Shown here: positions 1 to 7,990 of the stretch, piece by piece
How the letters are laid out: every line of letters begins with the position of its first letter
Numbering within the stretch: the stretch's first letter is position 1
NCBI GenBank assembly: GCA_964429385.1
Contig: CAYSBR010000004.1
Coordinates: 71,460 to 135,459, forward strand
Reading direction: 5' to 3'
Length of the DNA stretch: 64,000 nt
Origin: UBA2377 sp964429385
GTDB taxonomy: Bacteria > Verrucomicrobiota > Verrucomicrobiia > Opitutales > Opitutaceae
Program-made: the position numbers and the translations under genes
Notes under the pieces: generated by a model
Database searches by the model: none
Told to the model about the DNA's origin: nothing
The model's input: only the letters and a program-made list of their open reading frames with translations

Positions 1-460
1 CGGCGGGGCCCACCCAGAGTGCGCGGCGGCGCAATTCGGACTCGGCCACCCGGCCGGCCGAGAGCCGCTGGGTGAGTTCATGGCGGGCGTAAACCAGCAG
101 GGCGGCGAAGGTGCCGCCAAGGATGATGACGGAGCGGGCCAGCTGCATGCGGAGGACGAATAGGAACAGAACCAAAGCCAGCACGGTATAGGCGCAGCCC
201 CGCATGATGGTGAAGACAGCGGCCCCCCGGGATTGCAGCGGGGCGGGGCGGTAAAAGCCCTGTTGGGCCAGCAGGCAGGGCCCCGTCAGCCCCATGATCA
301 GGAGGAGCCAGAGGTAATCAGCGAAGGCCTCCAGATCCGGGAGGTTAAGCAAGGGGAAATACGAACGCAGCGTATAGGCCAGGGTCGCCGCGAGAGAAAA
401 GAGCAGGCCGTCGGCCAGTTGAAGAAGCCGGGTGCGGGTGTGGTGCTGCCGGATGAACAC
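1..460 (-). CDS. Polyprenyl glycosylphosphotransferase, N-terminal part (cut by window edge)
   Basis: I translated this by eye from the complement. The frame runs open from a GTG at 458-460 to the window start, giving about 153 residues. It begins VFIRQHHTRTRLLQLADGLL and contains four to five hydrophobic segments, then a short basic stretch (RRRALWVGPA) that looks like the start of the CoA-binding-like domain. This is the N-terminal layout of WcaJ/EpsL-type enzymes, which move a sugar phosphate onto undecaprenyl phosphate at the inner membrane to start exopolysaccharide synthesis. The catalytic C-terminal domain lies outside the window. The start lies 21 bases after the stop of the GspB-like gene, and an AGGGGG stretch precedes it at long spacing. 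The family is inferred from topology and context, so a different membrane protein remains possible. Confidence 0.55.
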   Translation of the reverse strand, partial: MFIRQHHTRTRLLQLADGLLFSLAATLAYTLRSYFPLLNLPDLEAFADYLWLLLIMGLTGPCLLAQQGFYRPAPLQSRGAAVFTIMRGCAYTVLALVLFLFVLRMQLARSVIILGGTFAALLVYARHELTQRLSAGRVAESELRRRALWVGPA

Positions 461-481
461 TGTGTGGCGAGCCGTCCCCCT

Positions 482-1153
482 TTAGAGGTTTTTGGTGTAG
501 CGGACGCCGCGGGCGTCTTCGAAGACCAGGCTGGCGGGGTGTACTTCGACGAGTCTGAGTCCGAGCTGCCGGTCCACCAGATCGTTCACACGGTGGAGGC
601 GGTCGTTCATGAGCACGCGGCTGTTCTCGCCGGAAAAACGAACTCCGAGCACGTGGAGACGGTCGAGATATTCAAACACCCGCTCGTCGGGTTTCATGTC
701 CGCGGGTGCGGCGGGAGTGTTTTCCGGAGGGGCGAGAGTGATGGCGATTTCAGGCGTGGCCGGCGGGGTGGTCACAAGGAGCGCCGCCGGAGGTTCCACG
801 ACGATGGGCGTCTGCTGAATTGCGGGCTCCGCGGGGGCGGGCATCTGGACGACGGCGACGGGTTCAGGATTGGCCGGGGTGGCGGCGGTCGTGGCGATGG
901 CCGGGGTGGTTGTCGTGGCGGATGGCGGCGACGTCGGTGCGGGTTCGCGCAGGAGCCAGATCGTGGCCACTACGGAAAGCACGATCAGCACGGCGGAGCC
1001 CGCCACGATCATCAGCACATTTTGTGAGGACATCGGGCGGCTGCGCCGGGTGACCCGGCCTCCACTGGCTCCGGGCATGGGGGGAGTGATGCCACCCTCC
1101 TCGGCATTGCGCTGCCGCTGGGCTTTTTTCAGGGCTTCATTGATCAGGCTCAT
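482..1153 (-). CDS. GspB/PulB-like membrane protein
   Basis: The 223-residue protein starts with MSLINEALKKAQRQR, the characteristic opening of GspB-type proteins that sit beside GspA/ExeA ATPases. One transmembrane segment lies at about residues 45-67. A long Pro/Ala/Thr-rich linker (about 70-150) follows. The C-terminal globular domain (about 150-223) has the RVLMNDRLHRVNDLV pattern seen in the periplasmic domain of GspB. Proteins of this type pair with an AAA ATPase in type II secretion or in exopolysaccharide/exosortase loci. Its start is 9 bases downstream of the ATPase stop, so the two are almost certainly cotranscribed. The exact partner system cannot be read from the window. Confidence 0.75.
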   Translation of the reverse strand: MSLINEALKKAQRQRNAEEGGITPPMPGASGGRVTRRSRPMSSQNVLMIVAGSAVLIVLSVVATIWLLREPAPTSPPSATTTTPAIATTAATPANPEPVAVVQMPAPAEPAIQQTPIVVEPPAALLVTTPPATPEIAITLAPPENTPAAPADMKPDERVFEYLDRLHVLGVRFSGENSRVLMNDRLHRVNDLVDRQLGLRLVEVHPASLVFEDARGVRYTKNL

Positions 1154-1162
1154 GGTGGGCTC

Positions 1163-1978
1163 TCAGTCGGTCAGTTTCCTTGTTTCCTTAACGGCGCGGC
1201 GGGCGTCCCAGTAGTTTACCTCGTCGGACTCACGGATGTAAGCCGAGAGCATGGCTTTGTCGCAAAGATTATTGACCACACGGGGGATGCCTTTGCTGGC
1301 GCGGTGGATGGTCTTGAGCGCCCAGGGCGTGAAGGTCGGCCGGCCCACACTGCCTGCCAGGGTGAGGCGGTGCTGGATGTAGTGCTGCATGTCGTGCAGC
1401 GTGAGCGGATTCAGCTCATAGTGGACGAGGATGCGCTGCCGGAGCTGGCGGAGCCTTTCCTGGGCGAGCACGTTTTTCAGCTCAGGCTGGCCCATGAGGA
1501 CGATCTGGAGGAGCTTCTGCTTGTCGGTTTCCAGATTCGAGAGCAGGCGGACCTGCTCAAGTACTTCAAAGGAGAGGTTCTGGGCCTCATCAATAATCAG
1601 GATGATGTCGCGGCCACGCTCAATGCGATCCAACAGCACGCGGTTCATCTGGGCGACCAGATCGGCCTGGTTGCGTGCAAGATTGGTTTCGCCGAGCTCG
1701 GTCAGGATGGCCTTGAGCATCTGCGTCTCGTTGACGCGTGGATTGAGGATCAGGGCGGTGTCAAAGTGGGTGGAGTCGATCTCGTTCAGGAAACGGCGGC
1801 AGAGGGTGGTTTTGCCGCAGCCGACTTCGCCCACGAGTACGATAAAGCCCTTTTTCTCCATGATACCGTATTTCAGGTGCTGCAAAGCCTCCTGATGGGT
1901 CGGGCTGAGATAGAGAAATTTCGGGTCGGGGGTGATGTTGAAGGGCATCTCCTTGAACCCGTAGAAGCTCTGATACAT
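1163..1978 (-). CDS. GspA/ExeA-like AAA ATPase (XrtA/EPS-associated type)
   Basis: This 271-residue cytoplasmic ATPase begins MYQSFYGFKEMPFNITPDP, the typical opening of the ExeA/GspA family and of the ATPase found in exosortase/EPS clusters. The Walker A motif GEVGCGKT lies at about residues 50-57 and Walker B IILIIDEAQNL at about 125-135. An arginine-rich sensor region follows (RLRQLRQRI). There is no transmembrane segment or C-terminal peptidoglycan-binding extension, which fits the shorter EPS-associated form better than full-length ExeA. It is the first visible gene of the minus-strand group and is divergent from the FtsB-like gene, with 174 bp between them. It probably energises assembly or export with the GspB-like protein. 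Confidence 0.8.
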   Translation of the reverse strand: MYQSFYGFKEMPFNITPDPKFLYLSPTHQEALQHLKYGIMEKKGFIVLVGEVGCGKTTLCRRFLNEIDSTHFDTALILNPRVNETQMLKAILTELGETNLARNQADLVAQMNRVLLDRIERGRDIILIIDEAQNLSFEVLEQVRLLSNLETDKQKLLQIVLMGQPELKNVLAQERLRQLRQRILVHYELNPLTLHDMQHYIQHRLTLAGSVGRPTFTPWALKTIHRASKGIPRVVNNLCDKAMLSAYIRESDEVNYWDARRAVKETRKLTD

Positions 1979-2152
1979 GCGGAACGGCAGGTTGCGGCGT
2001 TTGGATCAAAACGCACGCCAAAATCGCATCACCCCAAGCGGGTGGGTGCTTTTCAGACTTCGCTTACCAATGGGAGGTGTGTTTCGGAGCAATAATGGTT
2101 TGCGCGCAAAATCCGCCGCCCGTTTATCTTCGGGCGAAATTTCCGATCAACC

Positions 2153-2428
2153 GTGCGCCGCTTCATTTTCAGTCTCTATCTGCTGCTCTTTTTGGGCGGG
2201 ATTGCGGCATCGGCGGTTTTCTTCTGGCAGGCTTATCAGGAATACAGCCGGCTCAAGGAGGTGGAGGCGCTGGGCCGGCAGCGGCTGGCCGAGGTGGAGC
2301 GGCGGCTGCGGGAACAGGAACGCATTTTGGAGCGTTTGCGCAACGATCCGGAGTATGTGGAGAGCGTCATCCGCCGCCGTCTCGGCTATGTAAAACCGGA
2401 GGAGTTCGTTTTCCGTTTCGAGGATTGA
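2153..2428 (+). CDS. FtsB/DivIC-family septum formation initiator
   Basis: This small protein has 91 residues and a GTG start. An N-terminal transmembrane helix (about residues 5-25) is followed by a charged coiled coil (about 28-65). The C-terminal block DPEYVESVIRRRLGYVKPEE is the usual signature of FtsB/DivIC proteins. Members are bitopic division proteins that bridge FtsL and FtsQ at the septum. It precedes the UDP-sugar pyrophosphorylase gene by 22 bp, and both probably belong to one operon for envelope growth. The assignment is based on size, topology and C-terminal motif. Confidence 0.8.
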   Translation: MRRFIFSLYLLLFLGGIAASAVFFWQAYQEYSRLKEVEALGRQRLAEVERRLREQERILERLRNDPEYVESVIRRRLGYVKPEEFVFRFED

Positions 2429-2450
2429 AGCGGAAAACACGATCAATTTC

Positions 2451-3875
2451 ATGTCCGCGCATCCCTTGATTCAGAAATTCACCGCCGCCGGTCAGGGGCA
2501 GGTGTTTGCCTTTTATGATCGGCTGGAGCCGGCGGCGCAGGAGCAACTGCTCCGTGAAGCCGCCGAAATCGACCTCAATGAGGTGGCACAGCTCAGTCGC
2601 ACACTGCTGGGTCGTAATGCATCGGGCGTGGATCTCACGGATCTGGAGCCCGCGCCTTACGAGCTTCTGCCCGAGAATGGCGGCGATGCCGCGGAATGGG
2701 CGGCGGCCAAGGTTACGGGCGAGGAGGCGCTGCGCGCCGGCCGGGTGGCGGCGTTCACGGTGGCGGGCGGGCAGGGGACACGACTCGGCTACGATGGGCC
2801 GAAGGGCACGTTTGCGGTGACCCCGGTGAAACAGAAGCCGCTCTTTCAGGTGTTTGCGGAGAAGATCCTCGCGGCCGGCCGGCGTTATGGCCGGCCGTTG
2901 CACTGGTTCATCATGACCAGTCACCAGAACCACGAGGCGACCGAGGCGTTTTTCAAAGCGCACGGCCATTTCGGGCTGGAGCCTGCGCGGGTGCATTGTT
3001 TCAGGCAGGGGCGGATGCCGGCGGTGGATTTTGAGGGCCGCATTCTGCTGGAGTCGCCAGGGCGGATCGCACTCAGTCCGGATGGGCATGGCGGCTCGTT
3101 GCGCGCGCTGGAGCGCAGCGGTGCGCTCGATCTCATGCAGCGCGAGGGGATTGATGTCCTGAGCTATTTCCAGGTGGACAACCCGCTGGTGCGTTGCATC
3201 GACCCTGCGTTCATCGGCTGGCATCTGCGGCGCGGTTCCGAGATGAGCAGCAAAATGGTGCCGAAGGCCTACGCGGCGGAAAAGGTCGGGCACTTTTGCC
3301 GGCAGCGGGACAGACTGGTGGTCGTGGAGTATTCCGATCTGCCCGCGGCTCTGCAGGCGGAGACGGAGGCTTCCGGCCGGTTGCGTTATCTGGCGGGCAG
3401 TATTGCGATTCATCTGCTGGACCGGGAGTTCATCCGCCGGATGGCGCGCAACGCGGCGGAGGGGACGAGCCTCGCTTTTCACCGGGCGGACAAGAAAATC
3501 CCGACCGTGGATGCGACGGGCGTGCCTGTGAAGCCGGAGAAGCCCAATGGCGTGAAGTTTGAGCTGTTTGTCTTCGATGCGCTGCCCTTCGCCCGTCACC
3601 CGGTGATTATCGAGACGCGCCGCGCGGATGATTTTTCGCCGGTGAAAAATGCGGAGGGTCTGGATTCTCCGCAGACCTGTCGCGACGATCTGCTCAGGCA
3701 GTATGCCCGCTGGCTCAAGGCCAATGGAGCGGAGGTGGCGGTGGATGCGACAGGATTGCCGGCGGCGGTGCTGGAGGTGTCGCCGCTTTTCGGCTATGAC
3801 GAGGATTCATTTGCCTCCGCATGGCAAAAGCAGCCGGTGCAGCCGGTTGTGACTGACGGACTTTATCTGGAATAA
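2451..3875 (+). CDS. UDP-N-acetylglucosamine/UDP-glucose pyrophosphorylase (eukaryotic UAP1-like)
   Basis: The 474-residue protein has the nucleotidyltransferase signature AFTVAGGQGTRLGYDGPKG at about residues 100-118. It also contains the conserved blocks FIMTSHQNHEATE, SPDGHGGSLRAL and YFQVDNPLVRCIDP. This is the UDPGP family closest to eukaryotic UAP1/AGX, which makes UDP-GlcNAc (or UDP-hexose) from UTP and the sugar 1-phosphate in the cytoplasm. Length matches the family. It is followed after 12 bp by a phosphohexomutase that could deliver the sugar 1-phosphate. Substrate preference (GlcNAc-1-P against Glc-1-P) cannot be fixed from sequence reading. Confidence 0.85.
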   Translation: MSAHPLIQKFTAAGQGQVFAFYDRLEPAAQEQLLREAAEIDLNEVAQLSRTLLGRNASGVDLTDLEPAPYELLPENGGDAAEWAAAKVTGEEALRAGRVAAFTVAGGQGTRLGYDGPKGTFAVTPVKQKPLFQVFAEKILAAGRRYGRPLHWFIMTSHQNHEATEAFFKAHGHFGLEPARVHCFRQGRMPAVDFEGRILLESPGRIALSPDGHGGSLRALERSGALDLMQREGIDVLSYFQVDNPLVRCIDPAFIGWHLRRGSEMSSKMVPKAYAAEKVGHFCRQRDRLVVVEYSDLPAALQAETEASGRLRYLAGSIAIHLLDREFIRRMARNAAEGTSLAFHRADKKIPTVDATGVPVKPEKPNGVKFELFVFDALPFARHPVIIETRRADDFSPVKNAEGLDSPQTCRDDLLRQYARWLKANGAEVAVDATGLPAAVLEVSPLFGYDEDSFASAWQKQPVQPVVTDGLYLE

Positions 3876-3887
3876 ACCATCTTACCC

Positions 3888-5837
3888 ATGACGACCCACC
3901 AAGCGATCGACCAAGCCGTGGCCAAGGAGCTGTTGCTGCCTGCCGCGGCGGAGAATATCCGCGCCTTCCTGTCGGCCAGCCTGCCGGCCTGGGCGGCGAC
4001 CAGTATCGAGGAGCTGGTGGCCCAGTCGGCCTGGAGTGAGTTGAATGATCGGTTTTACCGCTATCTGGAGTTTGGCACCGGCGGTATGCGGGGCCGGACG
4101 ATCGGCAGGATCGTCGCGCGGGCGGAGGTGGGGGCGGGCGGGCCGGAAGGTTCCCCGGAGCATGCGGCGATTGGCAGCAATGTGCTCAATGAGTTCACGC
4201 TCATCCGCGCGGTGATCGGTCTTTATCGTTACATCCACCGCTACCTCGTTGCGCAGGGTCGCGCGGAGACGCCGCGGATGGTCATTGCCCACGATGTGCG
4301 GTATTTTTCGCGCCACTTTTGCGAACTCGCGGCTTCGACGTGGGGACGCCTCGGCGGGGAGGCGTTCATCTTCGACGGTCCGCGCCCGACGCCGCAGTTG
4401 AGCTTCGAAGTCCGCCGGCAGCGGGCTCACACCGGCGTGGTGATCACGGCAAGCCATAACCCGCCGCATGACAATGGATTCAAGGCCTACTTCGAGGATG
4501 GCGCGCAGGTGGTGCCGCCGCACGACAAGGGTATCGTGGATGAGGTCAATGCGGTGCCGCTCGCGACGCTGGCGGATTATCTGACCAAGGATCTGGCTCG
4601 TGTGGTGACGTTGGGGCGGGAGGCGGATGATGACTATCTGGGCGCGGCCACTACGGCGGCGATTGATACGGATGTCTTCAAGCAGACCAGGCTCCGGGTG
4701 GTTTTCACCAACATTCATGGCACGGGCGCGATCCACTCCCTGCCGCTTTTGCTGCATGCCGGCTGCGAGGTCTTTCCGGTGCCGAGCCAGCTCAATTTTG
4801 ACGGCCGGTTCCCGACGGTGAAGTCGCCGAATCCCGAGAATGCCGAGGCCCTGGCCGCGGGCGTGGCCCTGGCCGCGGAGGAGCAGGCGGATGTGGTGCT
4901 GGCGACGGATCCGGATGCCGACCGCATGGGGGTCGCAGTTCGCGATCGCGAAGGCAAAATGGTGCTGCTCACCGGTAACCAGATCGGCGCCCTGCTGGCG
5001 GAGTATCGTCTCACCAAATTCAAGGAGAAGGGTATCATCCCGGCGGACGGCTCGGATCGGGTGTGCCTGATCAAGACGTTTGTCACAACCCGTCTGCAGG
5101 ACGCCATCGGGCAGGGTCACGGCGTAAAGGTCATCAACACCCTCACGGGCTTCAAATGGATCGCGGCAAAACTGCGCCGTTATGAAGAGGCGACTCTGGC
5201 GAAGCTGCCGGCCGGTTTCGATTACACCTCGGCGTCACCGGCTGAACGGGCCCGGTTGCTCCAGGAGCATGCCACGTTCTATGCTTTCGGCACCGAGGAA
5301 AGCTACGGCTACCTGCCCAATGACTATCTCCGGGACAAGGATGGTAATTCCGCCTGCCTGATGTTCGCCGAGCTGTGTGCCAGTGTGAAGGCCCGGGGCC
5401 TCACAGTGCCCGAACATCTGGATGAGCTTTACCTCAAATATGGCTTCTATCTGGAAGGCGTCATCAACCTTTACTACGAAGGCGCCAGCGGCAACGCGAA
5501 GATCAAGCGCATCCTGGAAACCTATCGCGCGCAGCCGCCGCAGGGTTTTGGCGGGGTGAAGGTCGTCAAGTTCGAGGACTTCGGCCGGCAGGATATCCGC
5601 GATGCCGATGGCGATCTGATCCCGAAGCAGGACCTGTATTTTGTCACACTGGACAATGGCTACACCTTCGCCGCCCGTGGCAGCGGTACGGAGCCGAAGA
5701 TGAAGTTCTATGTCTTTGCCCAGGCGGCGGTGCGGAACGCCGCCGAACTGGCTGCGGTGAAAGCGGCGACGCGTCAGTCGCTGGATGCGATCTGCGCGTT
5801 GATCGAAGCCGATGCCCGGCGGCGGGCGGAGAGCTGA
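3888..5837 (+). CDS. Phospho-sugar mutase (phosphoglucomutase/phosphomannomutase, PgcA-like)
   Basis: The 649-residue member of the alpha-D-phosphohexomutase superfamily shows all four signature loops. The phosphoserine loop VVITASHNPPHDNGF lies at about residue 185, the metal loop ATDPDADRMGVAV at about 338, the sugar loop GTEESYGYL at about 467 and the phosphate loop RGSGTEPKMKFY at about 597. It interconverts hexose 6- and 1-phosphates in the cytoplasm. The length is slightly above the usual 550-600, with extra residues near 65-90 and in the third domain. It sits 12 bp after the UDP-sugar pyrophosphorylase, which suggests a shared route to nucleotide sugars and perhaps glycogen (glgB lies elsewhere in the window). 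Confidence 0.9.
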   Translation: MTTHQAIDQAVAKELLLPAAAENIRAFLSASLPAWAATSIEELVAQSAWSELNDRFYRYLEFGTGGMRGRTIGRIVARAEVGAGGPEGSPEHAAIGSNVLNEFTLIRAVIGLYRYIHRYLVAQGRAETPRMVIAHDVRYFSRHFCELAASTWGRLGGEAFIFDGPRPTPQLSFEVRRQRAHTGVVITASHNPPHDNGFKAYFEDGAQVVPPHDKGIVDEVNAVPLATLADYLTKDLARVVTLGREADDDYLGAATTAAIDTDVFKQTRLRVVFTNIHGTGAIHSLPLLLHAGCEVFPVPSQLNFDGRFPTVKSPNPENAEALAAGVALAAEEQADVVLATDPDADRMGVAVRDREGKMVLLTGNQIGALLAEYRLTKFKEKGIIPADGSDRVCLIKTFVTTRLQDAIGQGHGVKVINTLTGFKWIAAKLRRYEEATLAKLPAGFDYTSASPAERARLLQEHATFYAFGTEESYGYLPNDYLRDKDGNSACLMFAELCASVKARGLTVPEHLDELYLKYGFYLEGVINLYYEGASGNAKIKRILETYRAQPPQGFGGVKVVKFEDFGRQDIRDADGDLIPKQDLYFVTLDNGYTFAARGSGTEPKMKFYVFAQAAVRNAAELAAVKAATRQSLDAICALIEADARRRAES

Positions 5838-5859
5838 GGCCGGCGTTTTGTGCGGCGCA

Positions 5860-5887
5860 GAGAGGCACTCATGCCGGGTGCCCTCTC
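5860..5887. terminator. Hairpin between convergent genes
   Basis: GAGAGGCAC (5860-5868) pairs with GTGC-C-CTCTC (5878-5887), giving a nine-pair stem with one bulged C. It lies in the 89-bp gap between the convergent mutase and epimerase genes. There is no clear T-run, so a terminator role is an inference from position. Confidence 0.35.
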
Positions 5888-5926
5888 CTCGGTCGGCAAT
5901 CGCAGCGCATCCCTGTCCGTTCGCAT

Positions 5927-6766
5927 TCAGCGCAGATTGCGGCGGATGAACTCCAAGCCCTCCTTGTAAACGTCTTCCGGATGGGCGAAGAGGTCGCGCC
6001 AGACGCGGGTGGCGGCGGCGAGATCGGGCAGGGCGCGGCCGAATGCTTCGATGGTCAGCCAGCGGTCGTAGCCGATTTTCTTCAAGGTGGCGAAGGTTTC
6101 AGCCCATTTCACCTGGCCGGTGCCGGGCGTGCCGCGATCGTTTTCGCTGAGGTGTACGTGGACGAGGTGCGCGGCGATGGATTCGAGTGCGGCGGCGGAG
6201 TTTTTTTCCTCAATATGAGCGTGAAAGGTGTCCCACATCATGCCGCAGGCGGGGTGCTTGATGGCATTGACCCACTGGAAGGTATCGGCGGCGGTGGTCA
6301 GAAAATAGTTTTCGAAACGGTTAAGATATTCGATGGCGAGGGTGATGCCACGTTCGTGGGCATGAGGGGCGACCTGATGGAAGGTCTCGATACCACGTAA
6401 ACGTTCATCACGGGTCGGGGCGGTGCCGCTGAAAAGGCCGAGCGGTGAATGCAGCGGGCCGCACAGGACCTCAGCCCCAAATTCGGCGGAGCGATCGAGC
6501 ACCCATTTGAGCCGGTCCACCGCGGCCTGGCGGATCGCGGCGTCCGGGCTGATCGGACTGGTCTCCGCGGCCATGACCGTGACGGCGGTGGCGCCGAGTC
6601 CGAGCTCCCGCAATCTGCCTCCAAGGGTTTTATATTCGGCGGAAGTGCCTTCGAAAACGGGGATTTCCACGCCATCATAGCCGGCTTTTTTCAGATCCGC
6701 GAGGAGGGGATCGTGGGCTTCGGAGACTTTTGCGGTCCAAAGCAGGAGGTTCATGCCGATTTTCAT
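5927..6766 (-). CDS. Sugar phosphate isomerase/epimerase, D-tagatose 3-epimerase-like
   Basis: This 279-residue TIM-barrel protein belongs to the AP-endonuclease-2/xylose isomerase-like family. The four expected metal ligands are visible: Glu146 (AIEYLNRFE), Asp179 (MMWDTFHAHIEE), His205 (VHVHLSEND) and Glu240 (LTIEAFG). The Glu-Asp-His-Glu order with C3-epimerase spacing matches D-tagatose/D-allulose 3-epimerases and related ketose epimerases. It is cytoplasmic, with no signal peptide. It is the last gene of a minus-strand group with the FG-GAP protein and the oxidoreductase, separated from the former by a 117-bp gap that contains a strong inverted repeat. The actual sugar is unknown. Confidence 0.8.
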   Translation of the reverse strand: MKIGMNLLLWTAKVSEAHDPLLADLKKAGYDGVEIPVFEGTSAEYKTLGGRLRELGLGATAVTVMAAETSPISPDAAIRQAAVDRLKWVLDRSAEFGAEVLCGPLHSPLGLFSGTAPTRDERLRGIETFHQVAPHAHERGITLAIEYLNRFENYFLTTAADTFQWVNAIKHPACGMMWDTFHAHIEEKNSAAALESIAAHLVHVHLSENDRGTPGTGQVKWAETFATLKKIGYDRWLTIEAFGRALPDLAAATRVWRDLFAHPEDVYKEGLEFIRRNLR

Positions 6767-6802
6767 GGGGTATGGGGTGTGATAATGAGCGGCTTGGTTT
6801 TC

Positions 6803-6868
6803 CCGCGGATCACGCGGATAGACGCGGGTGCAACCAAGACTATCCGCGTTTATCCGCGTGATGTGCGG
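6803..6868. repeat. Large imperfect inverted repeat
   Basis: The arms at 6803-6827 and 6844-6868 are each 25 bases and complementary except for about four positions. They share the core ATCACGCGGATA and its complement, and the spacer is 16 bases. The arms also contain the internally repeated word CGCGGAT. It lies between two codirectional minus-strand genes, so it could be a dispersed intergenic repeat, a processing hairpin or an attenuator. Whether it recurs in the genome cannot be seen here. Confidence 0.7.
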
Positions 6869-6883
6869 AACGTTTTTTGGGAA

Positions 6884-7987
6884 TTAGCCGTTGCCTTGGT
6901 TAAGGTAGATCGCGAGGCCGTCCTTGCCGGGGGCGACTACGTCGAGGCGACCGTCGCCGTCGAGATCGGCGATGGCAAAGTGGATGCCGAGCCCTTTGCC
7001 GGCGCCGATGGGACCGAAGTCAATCACGTGCTTGGCGAAGCTCTCGCCTGTCCACTTGAAGACATACCAACCGTAGGCGTCCTTGTCGCCTTCATCGCCC
7101 TGAGGGTGGGCGCGAAAGCGTTTGCCGGTGATCAGTTCGCACTGCCCGTCGCCGTCAATGTCCACCCATTGCAGATCGTGATACTGGCTGCTGTAGGGAT
7201 CAATGGCGTGGCGTGTCCAGGTGCGCTTGCCGTTCAGGTCGGCTGTTTGTTCCCACCAGCTCAGGCCGTAGCCGTGGCCTTCGCCGAGAATGAGTTCGTT
7301 TTTTCCATCACCATTGAGGTCCACCACGAGGATGGGAACGCTGGGGGCGCGCCCGAGGTTGAATTCGGGATGCCAGATCCATTCGCCTTCGTAGGGATTC
7401 TCCGGCGCTTCCAGCCAGCCATGGGTCAGCACGAAATCTCCGCGACCGTTGCCACTGATATCACCGAAGCCGAGACCGTGGCCTTGGCAGTCATTTTCAC
7501 GGCCTTTGAACTTCAGTTTATGGGCGGAAAACTTGCCGGTGCCACGGCCATCGGCATCGCGGATGAGCTTGTAAACCACGAGCGGGGCACCGGGGGTGTT
7601 GGGCACGATCTCCAGCTCACCGTCACCATCCACGTCCCAGGCGCGCGTGGTCTCAATGCTGCCGGTCTCGGCGATGATATGCTCGGGCCACTCCTGGCCG
7701 GCGGCACCGGGATTTTCTCGCCAACGCAGGGTTTCGCCCCACCAGCCGCCGGTGATGTAGTCGAGCCGGCCGTCGCCATTGATATCCATCGGGATGGTGG
7801 AGAAATCGTCGTAGTATTCCTCGTGGGCGGAGATGCGGCCGATCTGGTGCTGCCGCTTGAAGTCGGGGCCCTCATACCAGAAGCCGCCGCTGACGATGTC
7901 GGGGATGCCGTCGCCGTTGACGTCGAAAATGCCGGCCGACTCATAGCGTTCGGCGGACAGCACACGCTTTCGGAATTGAAGCGCCAT
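6884..7987 (-). CDS. FG-GAP/VCBS repeat protein, seven-bladed propeller
   Basis: The 367-residue protein contains seven Asp-rich calcium-loop motifs of the D-x-D/N-G-D/N-G type. They start at residues 22, 68, 118, 176, 223, 276 and 341 (for example DVNGDGIPD and DLDGDGRLD), roughly 50 residues apart. This is the pattern of a complete seven-bladed FG-GAP beta-propeller. No signal peptide is visible: the first calcium loop begins at residue 22 and the N-terminus is polar. The gene stop-to-start spacing to the upstream oxidoreductase is only 3 bp, so they are cotranscribed. FG-GAP proteins are normally extracytoplasmic and bind ligands or carry lyase activity. Its role in this sugar cluster is unknown. 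Confidence 0.75.
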   Translation of the reverse strand: MALQFRKRVLSAERYESAGIFDVNGDGIPDIVSGGFWYEGPDFKRQHQIGRISAHEEYYDDFSTIPMDINGDGRLDYITGGWWGETLRWRENPGAAGQEWPEHIIAETGSIETTRAWDVDGDGELEIVPNTPGAPLVVYKLIRDADGRGTGKFSAHKLKFKGRENDCQGHGLGFGDISGNGRGDFVLTHGWLEAPENPYEGEWIWHPEFNLGRAPSVPILVVDLNGDGKNELILGEGHGYGLSWWEQTADLNGKRTWTRHAIDPYSSQYHDLQWVDIDGDGQCELITGKRFRAHPQGDEGDKDAYGWYVFKWTGESFAKHVIDFGPIGAGKGLGIHFAIADLDGDGRLDVVAPGKDGLAIYLNQGNG

Positions 7988-7990
7988 GGG

